Assembly (NCBI RefSeq): GCF_037325665.1
Contig: NC_090253.1
Location: forward strand, 11,640,390 to 11,704,389
Length of the DNA: 64,000 nucleotides
Source of the DNA: Littorina saxatilis
Taxonomy: Eukaryota; Mollusca; Gastropoda; Littorinimorpha; Littorinidae
Direction of reading: 5' to 3'
In this document: in pieces, positions 1 to 13,200 of the stretch
Position numbering within the stretch: position 1 is the first letter of the stretch
Layout of the letters: each line of letters begins with the position of its first letter
Made by a program: the position numbers and the translations under genes
Notes under the pieces: generated by a model
Seen by the model: the letters and a program-made list of their open reading frames with translations, nothing else
Database searches by the model: none
What the model was told of the DNA's origin: nothing

Positions 1-260
1 AAGCTCTCTATAAAAAGCACATACAGAGTCTCCCCAAGTTTCGTCTGCTTGGAGAGACACATCGCTTCACAAAACATTGATAAAATAATCCAACTTCTGT
101 AAATTGGAAAGTATGGACAATGTCCGGATCAAATGAAAGCATAAACGGACAATGACCACTTTGTGACAAAAACAATTGGACATATGTCCTCTTGCATGAA
201 AAATGTATAGGACATTTGGAAAAAATATCCGTGTATGTCCGACGTGGATGTGAGCTCCTG
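1..260. mobile_element. TIR element R1, truncated by the window edge
   Basis: About 260 bp closely match 19661-20029, including the runs around 'ggacatatgtcctcttgcatg' and 'ccgtgtatgtccgacgtgg'. The right end is TGGATGTGAGCTCCTG, matching the terminal repeat of the complete copy. The left end lies outside the window. No coding capacity. Classification as a non-autonomous DNA transposon rests on the second copy. Confidence 0.7.
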
Positions 261-343
261 AGGTATAGGTATATACTCATTGAATGAGATATAGGCCTCG
301 CAGCCTTTATATGTCCCACCATTTGTTCAACAACGTATATATA

Positions 344-1178
344 CTGAACTCCAAAAGAAACGCAAGATTAAGAAATTTAATCTCATTCTTTGGCATTTCA
401 TTTTGACGAGATCGAATCGAACGAATTTCACGAAAATTGGTACAAAGCATCTTGGGGCAATGTTCTTTGATTGTCACTAACAAAAAACGTTACCGAAAGA
501 AAGTTCTCATCGCCAGGCTCAGTAACGCGTGTGTCCCCCATTGGCGTTGACAAGGGCCTGGCATCTGTCTCTCATGGAGCGCACCAGGCGGTTGACGGTG
601 TTCCTGGAGGTTTCTGTAGCCGGGAGGAACGGTTGGCGCAGGTGCTGACGGTAGATGACCCGGTCCTGGCGAGCAGTAGCCACACGAGGTCGTCCGCTTG
701 TAGCGTCATCCCGGGTGCTGCCGCTGGCTCGGAATCGGGTCCACAGACGACAGATGGTCGAGGTTGCCACGCCCATGACATTTGCAATGGCAGCTGGGCG
801 ATTTTCAGCTTGCAATCGCCCGATTGCTCTCTCCCGGTCAATGGCGCTCAGTCTTGGCATGCTTCTACTGTACAAATGGCTGATTTCAGACAGTGGACGG
901 AGACAGGTTTTTGTTCCTTGTGTGAGCTGAGTACTGTTAACGAAAAAAATCAGGTCTGGCAGCTTTTGTGTGGGCTGCGTGAGCGAAAAACAGTCTCAAT
1001 CTTCAGCACGCTGCAGAGAGCGCACTCTGGGCGCTGCACACGTGATTTTCACAGGCTACGTGCAGGACACTATGCTAACTCATGCTCGTTCAGAATGTTC
1101 ACCTGAAACCCACCTTTAGTGCATGAATTTTAACAAAACCTTAAATAACTCTTAACTTGCGTTTCTTTTGGAGTTCAG
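344..1178 (-). mobile_element. Tc1/mariner-like transposon, internally deleted
   Basis: An 835-bp element has 23-bp perfect terminal inverted repeats: left 344-366 starting CTGAACTCCAAAAG, right 1156-1178 ending CTTTTGGAGTTCAG. It is flanked by TA on both sides, as expected for the superfamily. It keeps only the N-terminal part of a transposase on the minus strand (519-875), so it is non-autonomous. Confidence 0.85.
519..875 (-). pseudogene. Tc1-like transposase, N-terminal helix-turn-helix fragment
   Basis: A 118-residue open frame reads LSAIDRERAIGRLQAENRPA, then a second helix-turn-helix with STICRLWTRFRASGS and the GRP-like linker SGRPRVAT. This is the bipartite paired-like DNA-binding region of Tc1/IS630 transposases, which bind the element's own terminal repeats. 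Full transposases are about 340 residues; the DDE/DDD catalytic domain is absent between here and the left terminus. Most of the open plus-strand frame over the same bases (471-1106) is its shadow. This is a remnant, not a host gene. Confidence 0.8.
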
Positions 1179-1555
1179 TATATATATATATAGATACATT
1201 GGTCTGCATTGCATTTGTAACTTGTGCGACAATGGTCACTCATCGTACTCATACAAACTTGATTTTATAAATATTTCTGTGTCCAGTTGGTTCTTGAATC
1301 TGTTGAGCATGCACGCATCCAGAGACAAAATGCTGGAGTGGTTGGGATTGGAGAAAATGATGAGTCACAAATTCACATGCGCACAACTTACGTCATCAAC
1401 TTCTAGCATTTGCTTTCTGTTTAATAGATATTTACATTTACGGAGCTTGTGTGAGGAGGGGGGGGTGCACTAGTCTGCCGATCTGGCATTCAAATTAACT
1501 CCCCCATCAGCATGCTGTACAAGTAGATAATTAGATGTTTCAGTCCAAGCGATAG

Positions 1556-1840
1556 AAATCAATCAATCAATCAATATGAGGCTTATATCGCGCAGGGATT
1601 TAAAAAAAAAATTTTTATGCAATTTATATCGCGCACATATTCAAGGCGCAGGGACTTATTTAAGCCGTGTGAGATGGATTTTTTTTTACACAATACATCA
1701 CGTATTCACATCGGCCAGCAGATCGCAGCCATTTCGGCGCATACCCTACTTTTCACGGCCTATTATTCCAAGTCACACGGAAATCATTAACTGGCTGCGA
1801 CAAATGACATTGATTTATGATGAATTGTCCCGATGATGTA
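1556..1840 (-). mobile_element. SINE family S1, 5'-truncated copy
   Basis: A minus-strand copy, tail first: (TCAA)n, 'atatgaggcttatatcgcgc', then the 'gccatttcggcgcat' and 'tttcacggcctattattccaagtcacacgg' body also seen at 4541-5177. It lacks the tRNA-like head. An internal A/T run and a partial repeat of the 'tatatcgcgca' start make it longer than expected. Confidence 0.7.
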
Positions 1841-2199
1841 GATAGGTGACTAACAAGATTACCGACGAAATCAGCCTGCTTGATCGTCTTCTCAATGAGA
1901 GGAAAGAGCTTTTCAAAGCTGGTCCGTGTCACTTCGCACATGTTGCTGTGTTGTGGCCTCTGTGAGAGATCACATATGATTGGCTGTTGGAGCAAATACC
2001 TTAAAAAAGTAACATTTACAAAATAAGCTGCTTTTTATAAAGCAATTGATGTTAAACAAACTAAGAATACATCTGTAAATGTACAAAATAATTTTTGGAA
2101 ATAGAACAAAGATTCTTCTTAAAAATTATATTGTTGTTTCTCATAATTCATGCCATACCTTCTCAGTTCATAGTGTCGGTGAATTGCCAGTTACAGTTT

Positions 2200-2361
2200 T
2201 GATTTTCGGCTCTTCCCTTCCAGCCAATGAATGCTAACGTCTCATAGCACAGTCGTCGCTGTTTAGACATGGCGGAGCGTTTGAGAGTTTGGCGTACTTG
2301 GCAACTGTTTTAGAGCGCAAGACCACAAAGACGGTTTCTTTTGAAGTTACACGCAATCATA
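2200..2361 (+). promoter_or_regulatory. Probable TCTN2 proximal promoter and 5' UTR
   Basis: This repeat-free stretch directly upstream of the TCTN2 start holds a CCAAT box at about 2223 and a GGCAAC half-site at 2300-2305, which is the strong half of an RFX X-box; the other half is poor. RFX control is known for ciliary transition-zone genes in animals. No TATA box is evident. The assignment is positional inference. Confidence 0.4.
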
Positions 2362-2437
2362 ATGGCATTACAAATGACCATCTCGTTGCTTTTCATGTAT
2401 TATTTCGTCGGGTTTGCAGTGAATGCGCAAAATGCAG
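2362..2437 (+). CDS. TCTN2: TCTN2 exon 1: start codon and signal peptide
   Basis: Residues 1-25, [20 protein letters not shown] then NAQNA. This is a classic signal peptide: short n-region, hydrophobic core, small residues before a likely cleavage near AVNA/QNA. It ends phase 1 (G|gtacag), and the G joins AT of exon 2 to make GAT (Asp). The donor is somewhat weak. The ATG was chosen because it is the only one giving a signal peptide in the correct phase. Confidence 0.8.
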
Positions 2438-4141
2438 GTACAGTAAATACTGTAAAACCAAAAAAACTCAAGTCCTGACACATCTCGCGGGGTCCTACCT
2501 TTAGCATTTTAGTCACTTTCAATTATATTCGAGCTAGCAAAAGCATATTGCCGTAGCAATGTAAATGTCCTCAAATCATTGTTTTGCTGTGGCAGAATTC
2601 AGAATACTCTGCCACGAAATAAAAATTTAAAAAAAAGGAAAGGGAGCACAGGAAGAGAATGATCAATGAGTTGGAGGAGATGAATAAATACAATAACATG
2701 CAGTACAATGTTCAAATAAACCTATGACGGATTTTTGTTGAACAGTTTTCTTTTTCTGTTAATTGCAGAAATGCTATGATTTGATTCATTGGGATGGGCG
2801 CAGTGGCTAATGAATTTAAGACTCATCCAATGCGGAAGGTAGATCGACTGTTTGAATCCCGTCCACGCACATGTATGTTCTTTTCATGGTTTTTCAGATG
2901 AAGGGAAGATTCTGATCGGTGCTCAACGCAATGGCACAGATCCAACTGAGTATGTGTACAGCACCAATGTCACAAACGATCAGGGGCTGCCTTTTACAGC
3001 GGTTGTATACAGCGGTGCGGATGGAAGTATCGCAACAAAAGAAGACACAGTAAGTTCTGGGTGTCACTAGCTGTCAGAACCTTTTTTTTTAAAAATCAAA
3101 TATTGTAATAGGAAGTGTAAAGGATAGTGATGTTTTCGACTAAGAGTGTATTGACTGAATTTTGATAATGTACAACTGTAGTGAGAAGGAAAATTAACAA
3201 AAATATCTGTGTTTTCATTTGTGGTTACTCTAACAGTTTAACTTAACCCTTTTCCTACCTTTAGGACATGAGCTGGGGTCTTGGGTAACTAGCTTTAACA
3301 AGCTTCTTCTTCTTCTTCTTCTGCGTTCGTGGGCTGAAACTCCCACGTACACTAGTGTTTTTGCACGAGTGGAATTTTACGTGTATGACCGTTTTTACCC
3401 CGCCATTTAGGCAGCCATACGCCGCTTTCGGAGGAGCTTTAACAAGCAAGAAACCGTTCAATAAACAACAAAGAAGAACAACAACAAAAAAACCCTTTCC
3501 TGCCTGTAGGACATGAGCTGGGGTCTTGGGTAACTAGCTTTAACAAGCAAGAAACCGTTCAATAAGGCCAACAAAAAAAATAGGTGTGGTTACGGTAACC
3601 CGACCTACCCTATTTTTGGGGGCCGACCCTATAACTTTTTATGACATTTGTCAAAAAAATACAAAAAAAACCAAGTAAACGAGTGCAGAAAACGCAATGA
3701 AAGTGAAAGCGCCCGAGTCGCACACTTATTTCCCTGTCAAGTAGGTTTAATTTGTACACATTAGAAAAAAAAGTTTAAAAAAAAAAAGTGATTGCCTACC
3801 TTCCTACCCTATTTTTTTGGCTCACGAAGTGTAGCCTATGCGATGCTAACTTTTGTCTGTCTGTGCGTGCGTGCGTATGTATACATGTATGTATGTATGT
3901 ATGTATGTATGTATGTCTGTGGTAGAAACTTTAACATTTGAAGACGTCATATTACATTGACGTCACATTATGACGTACGAGGGTTAGACGTCACGCGATG
4001 GAATTACTGAAAGTCTCGGTGATTGTTATTTTGAGCGGGCTGAGACTATTTGGCAGTCGTGTCCATGTAAGTAGGCTACATGCAGACAGACAGATCTAGA
4101 TCTAGTGTCTCGCTTTCTTGCACAGTTTCACCTATAGATGC

Positions 4142-4204
<63 letters not shown>

Positions 4205-7200
4205 CGGAGTGATTGAGTTTGTGTTACTGTTTGTCGATTTCTTACGTGAGCCTTGAAGGCTTCGCCTCTTGTTTGGCTATGTTACCGTAACCACACCTAT
4301 TATTTTTTTTGGCCTAAACAACAAAGAAGAACAACAACAAAAAAAACTTTTCCTGCCTGTAGGACATGAGCTGGGGTCTTGGGTAACTAACTTAAAACAA
4401 GCAAGAAACCGTTCAATAAACAACAAAGAAGAACAACAAAACAATGTGTGCATATCTGGTGTATTCATTTATACATCAAGGGCACATTGTAACTGTACGT
4501 TGTTAATTCAGGTAAATGCAGGTAATGCTTTGTATTCAAATATTTAATCAATCAATATGAGGCTTATATCGCGCATATTCCGTGGGTACAGTTCTAGGCG
4601 CTCTGCAGTGATGCCGTGTGAGATGAAATGTTATACGGCCAGTAATTGCAGCCATTTCGGCGCATATTTACCTTTCACGGCCTATTATTCCAAGTCACAC
4701 GGGTATAGGTAGACAATTATTAACTGTGCCTAAGCAATTTTGCCAGGAAAGACCCTTTTGTCAATCAATCAATCAATCAATCAATGAGTCTTATATCGCG
4801 CATATTCCGTGGGTACAGTTCTAGGCGCTCTGCAGTGATGCCGTGTGAGATGAAATTTTATACGGCCAGTAGATTGCAGCCATTTCGGCGCATATTTACC
4901 TTTCACGGCCTATTATTCCAAGTCACACGGGTATAGGTAGACAATTATTAACTGTGCCTAAGCAATTTTGCCAGGAAAGACCCTTTTGTCAATCGTGGGA
5001 TCTTTAACGTGCACACCCAATGTAGTGTACACGGGGGGGAGTTCGGACACCGAAGAAAGTCTGCACACAAAGTTGACTCTGAAATAAATTTCCGCCGAAC
5101 CTGGGATCGAACTCACGCTGACAGCGGCCAACTGAATACAAATCCAGCGCGCTACCAACTGAGCTATATCCCCGCCCCATGATACAGTGATAGGGAACTT
5201 GTTAAAATGAGTAAACATTGCAGATTAAATGTGAAAGATACAACAGAAAAGGTCTTAAGTTGAAGCAAAACGCATTGCGTGTGCAGAACGCTGCTTTTTC
5301 TGACAAAACATTGCTTTTTCTGATTAAATAAATCCAAAAACAAAGAGACTGCCAACTTTTTTAATTTTTTTTTTAAATTCTTAAATTTCCTGATTAGTTT
5401 CCTGTTAAGATGAGTGTAACGGCGGTGAGGATGCACATAAGTTACTAAGTGTCGGGCAATATGCAGTGAATTCTCTATTTTATTTTCATTTCTGCTGGCC
5501 TGATTAATAATAATAATGATAATAAAGCTGACTAAAGTAAACCTGTCACAGTGTTATTTCCACACTCAGAGGAGTCACTAGCTTGATTTAGAACGATCTC
5601 ATTTTAACCAACCACATTCCTTTCATGCCATATAAGGAAATGCTACATCACAAATGTTGCGTACACGTCACTTCCGGTCATCGGTGAAACGAAGTTCACA
5701 CCAAAAACATGACAAACGACTTTCAATGATTTGGGCAATTCTATGAATGTACTTTCGTTAACTTTGTAATCATGTTTTGGTTATTTTTGTATGAAAACCT
5801 TTAATTTATTGGATATAGGTTACCTGATTGTTATTTTAAATGTTCATTTTATGAGTAGAGCTTCGGGTTGCAAATTAATCGCACATATGTGGTGTCAGCG
5901 CTAATTCCATGAACAGAATTTCTCTGCCGTAACGTCTAAACCGCGAAATGTACAACACGCACTGTTGAGTTTCGTTGTGCGCGTGCATCCGAGCGGGCAA
6001 GAGAAAATGTGGTGGCGAAAGGAAAGTGGTGGGCTTTGTTCGTCTCTCTAAAACTACATACCATACTTTCCGGGTGACAAGGCGCTTCGTTATCTAAGAC
6101 GCACCCCCTTCTTTTTAAAAAAATTGTAATCCAGTCACCCATTGGACGCAGGGGGCCGATAGGGCGCACCAAAATGACCCAGTTTTTGCCATGAGAGGTG
6201 GTTCCCCTGTCATATCTGAGAGAGGAAACACTTCCTGCATCGGGGTCAGTGACCGGTCAGTGACCGACTTTAACTGAGTGAAAATATGTGTGCTCTGTGT
6301 GTGCGGCCAGATCAAAGGCATTGTGATAGCTGGGTGGCCTTGTTTATAGACACGACCTTCTTCCCAGGGGTCAATGACCCAGTTTTTGCCATGAGAGGTG
6401 GTTCCCCTGTCATATCTGAGAGAGGAAACACTTCCTGCATCGGGGTCAGTGACTGAGTTTAACAGAGTGGAAATCTGTGTGTGCGGCCAGATCAAAGGCA
6501 GGGCAGTACCTAGTAGCTGAAACATGCATTATCACAAGTTGTTTGACTGGTACTCAAGCGGTCTCTTTGATTTTTTTCGTATTTCATACACGGATTAGGC
6601 GCTTCGTTATACAAGACGCAGGGGTCGAACTCGAGGAAAAAAGTCGCGCCTTATGACCCGGAAAGTACGGTACTAGCTCAGTTGGACCTGGACTGAAAAT
6701 ATGTATCGTTCCAAATGTTTTGCCTGCTAAAAATTGTTGTTCGGTCAGAAGACATCCTCCCGTAAACTACCAACCGGTCGACAGGCCAGGGGTCAGAACA
6801 ATGTGTCAAACAATGAAAGTATATGTGTCGGTGAGTAAACTCCAAGGCCTGAGAACAACATTGCTGTCATAAGTGAACACCTGCGATGTTGGGACAAGTT
6901 TGATTTCCATGCGCAGAGCTGCCAACTGCTACACTTTCAGCGTAATATGCTACACTCAAACAAATAACCACAAGCATTCAACAGGACTGGTACTCATTTT
7001 TACTTCTCCCTCGGTGTAGCAGTTACAAAATGAGTCATAACACATCGTCTACAGTGAAAAGTGGCACTGCAGATACTCTGATGGGCATTTTACGTGTACC
7101 TGCATTAAATGTGGATGTGGGAATACATTTTAGAAAATGCACAGGTAAATGGTATTTTGTCAGACAAGTTCAAAATGACTGTGTCCTTTGTGTGCAGGTC

Positions 7201-10200
7201 ACAGTGACCTGTGAGAATGATTTTGCTGGGGTGAGCGGCTACACACAGCTGTCTTTTGGTGAAACAAGCCTGAACCCTGCTGATTCTGAGGGCAGCGTTG
7301 TCTTCAACTTCAAGTGAGTCATCAGCAGCCTGATAAGTGTGTGGGTGGGTGTGAAAACAAAAGAGAGAGAGAGAGCATGCTTCAGCACCCCCTATGCACC
7401 CTACCTCTAAGCGTAGTGAAGAGAACACTGACGCTCTTCTTGCTTCTGGCTGAAATGGAAACTTCAGTTTCCTTTTTACATTTAGTCAAGTTTTAAAAAC
7501 AATTTCATCTTATTCCTTGTCGGTTCCTGATTGAAAAACATATAGATATGATATGTTTGGATTAAAAACACGCTCAGAAAGTTAAAACGAAGAGAGGTAC
7601 AGAAAAGCGTGCTATGCAGCACAGCGCAACCACTACCGCGCTAAACAGGCTTGTCAATTTCACTGCCTTTTGCACAAGCGGCGGACTACGGTCATTGTGA
7701 AAAAATGCAGTGCGTTCAGTTTCATTCTGTGAGTTCCACAGCTTGACTAAATGTAGTAATTTCGCGTTACGCGGCTTGTTTTTATTAATTTTTATAATCT
7801 GAGAAACCAAGGGAAGTAAGCGCAAATGACGAGTAGAACAGAGTAAGTGAGAGATGGGTGGAACCAAACTCGTGGCAACTGAGAGAATAACAAATGACGA
7901 GTAGAACAGAGTAAGTGAGAGATGGGTGAAACCACACTGGTGGCAACTGAGAGAATAACAAGCATTGATATGAAATACACTGGAACCTCCAGGCGGGGAT
8001 GTAGCTCAGTCGGTAGCGCGCTGGATTTGTATCCAGTTGGCCGCTGTCAGCGTGAGTTCGTCCCCACGTTCGGCGAGAGATTTATTACTCAGAGTCAACT
8101 TTGTGTGCAGACTCTCCTCGGTGTCCGAACACCCCCGTGTGTACACGCAAGCACAAGACCAAGTGCGCACGAAAAAGATCCTGTAATCCATGTCAGAGTT
8201 CGGTGGGTTATAGAAACACGAAAATACCCAGCATGCTTCCTCCGAAAGCGGCGTATGGCTAAATGGCGGGGTAAAAACGGTCATACACGTAAAAGCCGTG
8301 GGAGTTTCAGCCCATGAACGAACAAACAAACTGGAAGCTCCCTTGTAAGACCTCCACAGATCTGAGAAAATCTGGTCTTAAAAAGAAGGGAGTCTTAAAA
8401 TGGGAGGAATTCTATAGTGGTTATAAACGGAAAGTCTGAAAAAACAAGGTCTTAAAAAGGAGGGAGTTTTAAACTGGGGGGTCTTTAAAGGGAGGTTCCA
8501 CTGTAGCGACTTTCATCCTCATTTTGATGAGGTGTTTGTGACAGCACGCTGATCGATGTTTTGCTTTGTAGTGTGGACAGTTTTGGCACTAAAGTGGCCG
8601 GGCGGGCGGCCAGGGTTCGGTGCTTCGGTGTGTCAAGCGACGTCGGGCTGGAGTGTCCAGTCACCAACAACCAGACGATCAGACAGCCAGAGTTCTGCAG
8701 GGCCACCTCCATGTCTGATCCTGTGTAAGTGTCGGTGTGGGGGGGGGGTGTTTGTGTATGTGTGTGTGTGTGTGTTTGTTTGCATGAGTGCACATGTGTG
8801 TGTACACGTAATTGTGTGTGTGTGTTTGTGTGTGCATTGTCTTTGTGTGTATACATATCTTATACTAAATGCACTCTGTGTGCATGTAGGCGTATGTATG
8901 CGCTCATGCATACAATTGAAAATGCATCTGTTGGTGTCAAGTTGACCATTGTGTTTGACTGACGGTTGCAGCACCATCCAACTGACCATACCGCCTGTGG
9001 TCAGCATCTGTCAGCGTGACATCACCGTGCCGGTCATCAGTGCCGCCAACTACACCAACACCTTGGACCTGGAGCTCAGGTGAGAGATAACTCTGTCATG
9101 ACTTCTTCGTTCACTACTCTGTTGTGACATTGACCTGCTGGGCCTGTAGTGCAGTGGACCGGGGCGGGGAGGTAACTCAGTCTGTAGCGGCCTAGCTTCG
9201 TTATCGACGTGGGTTTCGACCCTCATTTTTCGAAGGATGTTATTCCCAGATTCAACTTTGTGCAAACTCTCTTCGGTGTGCGAACAGCCCCATGTGCACT
9301 CATGTGCACGATAAAGATTCCAAGTTCACGGGAAAAGTCTCAGGGCTTGGAAACATGAATACACACTTGCAGGAGAGAAAAAATGGTCAGCACCATGCTG
9401 TATGGCAGCTTGCTTTTCCCAGTGAGAAAGCAGCCCGAATATCCATGAGGGTAGCCTAACAGGACGATATGAGACCTGAATACCAATACCTACACTGGGA
9501 CAGTGAACCCTGTTTTAATACCCTCCACTCTACCACCTCATTGTTTTTCAGAGTTTTCCGTCATAGTGTCAGTAAACTTGCCTGGCAAACAAAGGCACTT
9601 TTGTCGGGTCTGCTGTGCATTCTTCATAGTGTCAGTAAACTTGCCTGGCAAACAAAGGCACTTTTGTCGGGTCTGCTGTGCATTCTTCGTGACAGTCTTC
9701 ATCATTTCCCTTGTTGAAAAAGCCAGAGATAGATCTAGAATTGCAACACACAAAAACACGACGGAGATTCCCTCCCTTTTGGAGACCCTGTTTTCTGTAT
9801 TTTCATATTCATAACCTCTGTGAATTTACTCGCATTTTAAGACCCCTCCATTTTTCCACTGTAGCAGAAATGGTTGTGGCGGTGTATAAAGAGCAGTTGT
9901 TGATCGTGTGTGCAGTGAGCCAGTGCGCGGCAGCAACGTGACGGTGACGTGCGTACAAGATAACTCCGTCGCCACAGGCTGCGCACTGAGTGAGTTGCTT
10001 TTCTGTTGTATTCCATCATCATGTTCACTTCAACAGTCTTGGCTTGGGGGGATAGAGAATGAGAAAGACACAGAGAGAGTGTGTACATGTGTCTTTTTGG
10101 TTTGTTTCAGCAGGTTAATCATAATGCAAACTTTGATTATTTTGGCTTTTGGGGTACAATGAGGATCAGGACTCAGGAATGTTTTATTTCAGGCCATAGC

Positions 10201-13200
10201 CCATATACATAGGGTGATACACAATTACAAATAGAAAACATGTTAGGTGCACAGGCAATCTGCTTCAACGGGTCAATCATAATATATAAAACTGGAACTC
10301 CTCCACACACTTGCACTCTCATGTGCACTGTACAAGCACATGTGTCTTCACTGTATAGAGCCATTGACATCCCTGAGCGTTAGTTCTGAACATGTTCTGT
10401 TAGAGAGCCTAAGTCATGCCTCCGGTAAGTACTGTCGTGGTAGTTAAAGGTATATGTACGCGCTCCCGTGTTTACAAAGTGTAGTTTGCCCATAATCGAT
10501 GTCAAACGCACCATAAGACCATGTAATGACGATATGTCGCCATGCGCGGACCATATACATGCATTACAGCTTGTTTTAGAGTCTCAGAAACTTTGGATGT
10601 AAACAAAGACGCGGAGTTATTTCCCTTGCGTCAACGCTACCTCTGTTGGCAAATCTATAAATAGGACGATCCAGATCAAAATGAAAATTAACATATCTCA
10701 ACATTGAAGGGGTCCTAGACCACAATATTTTGCAGGGAACTTAATTTAGCATGTCTCCAGCTGTTGGTAAAGCAATTAGCGTGTATAGTCATCGAGTACA
10801 TATGGCTTTAAGGGGACGGTCTTCCAACGGGGGTAAGGGAGAAAGTCAGTGAATTCAGTGCCGAAAGGGACATGACAGGAGTGACAATGATGTGATAAGT
10901 GGGAGGGGAACATGTCACGTATTTGTGAAAAGTACATGAATGGAAGCCGACTCTGTGAGGAAGATAGTAGCCTGACTGGTACTTAAGGGTTGCGCAGGTT
11001 GCGCAGGTTGCGCCAACCGGGTCAAAGATTACGGCCCAAGACCGTCGCCACAGGCTGTAAAACTAAGCAAGTTCACAGTCTGCGAGTAGAAAACATGGCA
11101 TCGTCCTTTTGGAGTCAGCCTTCCCACCAAGTACTTTTCACAAGTACGTGACGTGTCTCTGGCCCTGGCACTTATCACATCATCCTTACTCCTCTCAAGT
11201 CTCTTGCGGTACCTCTTTCCCCTACCCGCGTTGGAATGCCACTAGCTCTTACCTGGTTGTGCATCTTACGCAACCCTTGACTACCACTACGGTACTGTCT
11301 TCCTTACGAAGGCCGCAGGCTTAACTTTTCTATTGACTCCATATGATACCAGATCCAACAGTGTACTGGTTATACTGACAAGTGTAATTAGATTCTAGTA
11401 AGCTTGGTTTCCTTTTTTTTTACTTTTTTCAATTGTGTTTTTAATTGTGTTTTTATTGCAATGCTTTTATGTTTAATGTTTACATCCAAACAAAAATATT
11501 GTGTGTTGTTTTTTCCAGGCAGTACCGTCAGTTTTTCCGGTCCAGTGTTGGTGGAGGTTGGCCAAAGTACTGCCACGGTAAGTCAGTGAGTGTGTGCAAG
11601 TGATAACACTCAGATCGTGAATAACAAAGTACTGCGACGGTAAGTCAGTGAGTGTGTGCAAGTGATAACACTCAGATCATCAATGTTCTTGTATTATGTG
11701 TCTTCTATGCAAACAAAACTCTATTTTGGTGGAGGTTTCAGAAGAGGTTAGCGAAGCATATCATTATGTGTTCTTGTGCCTGTTTAACATGGACTATACA
11801 GATCTCACATGCATATAGTTATAATGGATGTGAGATCTGTATAGTCCATGTTAAAACAGACCTTGCCTTTTCAGATTATTTGTTGTCCATTTGAGACTCC
11901 CTCCTTTTCAAGACCTGATCTTTTCAAATTTGTTGAGGTCTTAGAAATGTCTGCATTCACTCACACACAGTCAACACATAGCGGCACATCCACCATACAG
12001 TGGAACCACCTTTTAAGACCTTCCACAAATCTGAGAAAATGATGTCTTAAGAAGGAGGGAGTCTTAAAATTAGTCGTAAATTTACAGATGTTATGAAGAG
12101 ATAATCTGAAAAAGCAAGATCTTGAAAAGGGAGAAGTGTGAAATTGAGGGGTCATAAAAGAAGGTTCCACCGTACCTGTGTCATTGTGTGTCTGCATTCT
12201 GCCCGCCCACTCTTTCTTCTCCCCCCCTCTCCCTGTTGTTTGTTTGTTAGTCGTGTGTGCGTGTGCCTATTTTTTTAATTTAATTTTTTTTTAATTTCTT
12301 CTCTTCTTTATTGTGGTCTTTCTAACTTTCTCTGCATTCATTTTTGATTCCATTTTATATTCTGGTTGCATTTAGCATTTTTCTTCTATCAATTCGTTCC
12401 ATTTGTATGCTTCGTTAGTGAAAGTTATATGTTTAGTATTTGTTTAAGGAGAGGTTGTTAGACAAGGCAATGTGCCTTAAACCTTTATCCTTGTAAAATA
12501 AAGTTAATTTGTTCTTTCCTTCAGATGTTGTACACGGTCACCAGGGTGGGCAGTCCGGACACGTGTCTAGGAGTCCAGTGTACCGCCCAGTCTCAGGGTC
12601 TTATTGCTCTGGATGGCTACGAGCAGTATCAACCTAACCGAGGTATTCATGTTGTGGAGTCAGGTGTATGTTGTGCAGATTAAAGCTGAGAAGTATTGAT
12701 ATCGTGTTGATTAAAGCTGAAAGATATTCATCTTTTGGAGACAGGTGTACCACCCACTCTCAGGAACCTTAATTGCTCCTGGTGGCTACCTGCAGTATCA
12801 ATCAACCACAGGTGTTCACATTGTGCAGATTAAAGCTGAGGAGTATTGATATCATGTTGATTAAAGCTGAAAGATATTCGTATTGTGGAATCAGTTGTAC
12901 AGCTCAGTCCCAGGGACCCATTGCTAGTGACAGTTACTTTCTGTATCAACCAACCACAGGTATTCATGTTGTGCAGATTAAAGCTGATAAGTATTCGCAT
13001 CATGTTGATTAGAGCTGAAAGATATTGGTATCATTTTGATTGAAGCTGAAAGATATTTGTATCATTTTGATTGAAGCTGAAAGATATTGGTATCTTGTTG
13101 ATTGAAGCTGAAAGATATTGGTATCTTGTTTATTGAAGCTGAAAGATATTGGTATCATGTTGATTGAAGCTGAAAGATATTGGTATCTTGTTGATTGAAG

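Noticed and set aside
471-1106. 211-codon plus-strand frame near the left edge
   Set aside because: Antisense to the Tc1-like transposase remnant and bounded by the same element's terminal repeats.
7993-8070. tRNA gene (A and B boxes present)
   Set aside because: It is the head of a SINE; no closing acceptor stem, and the same head recurs at 5177 with a SINE body attached.
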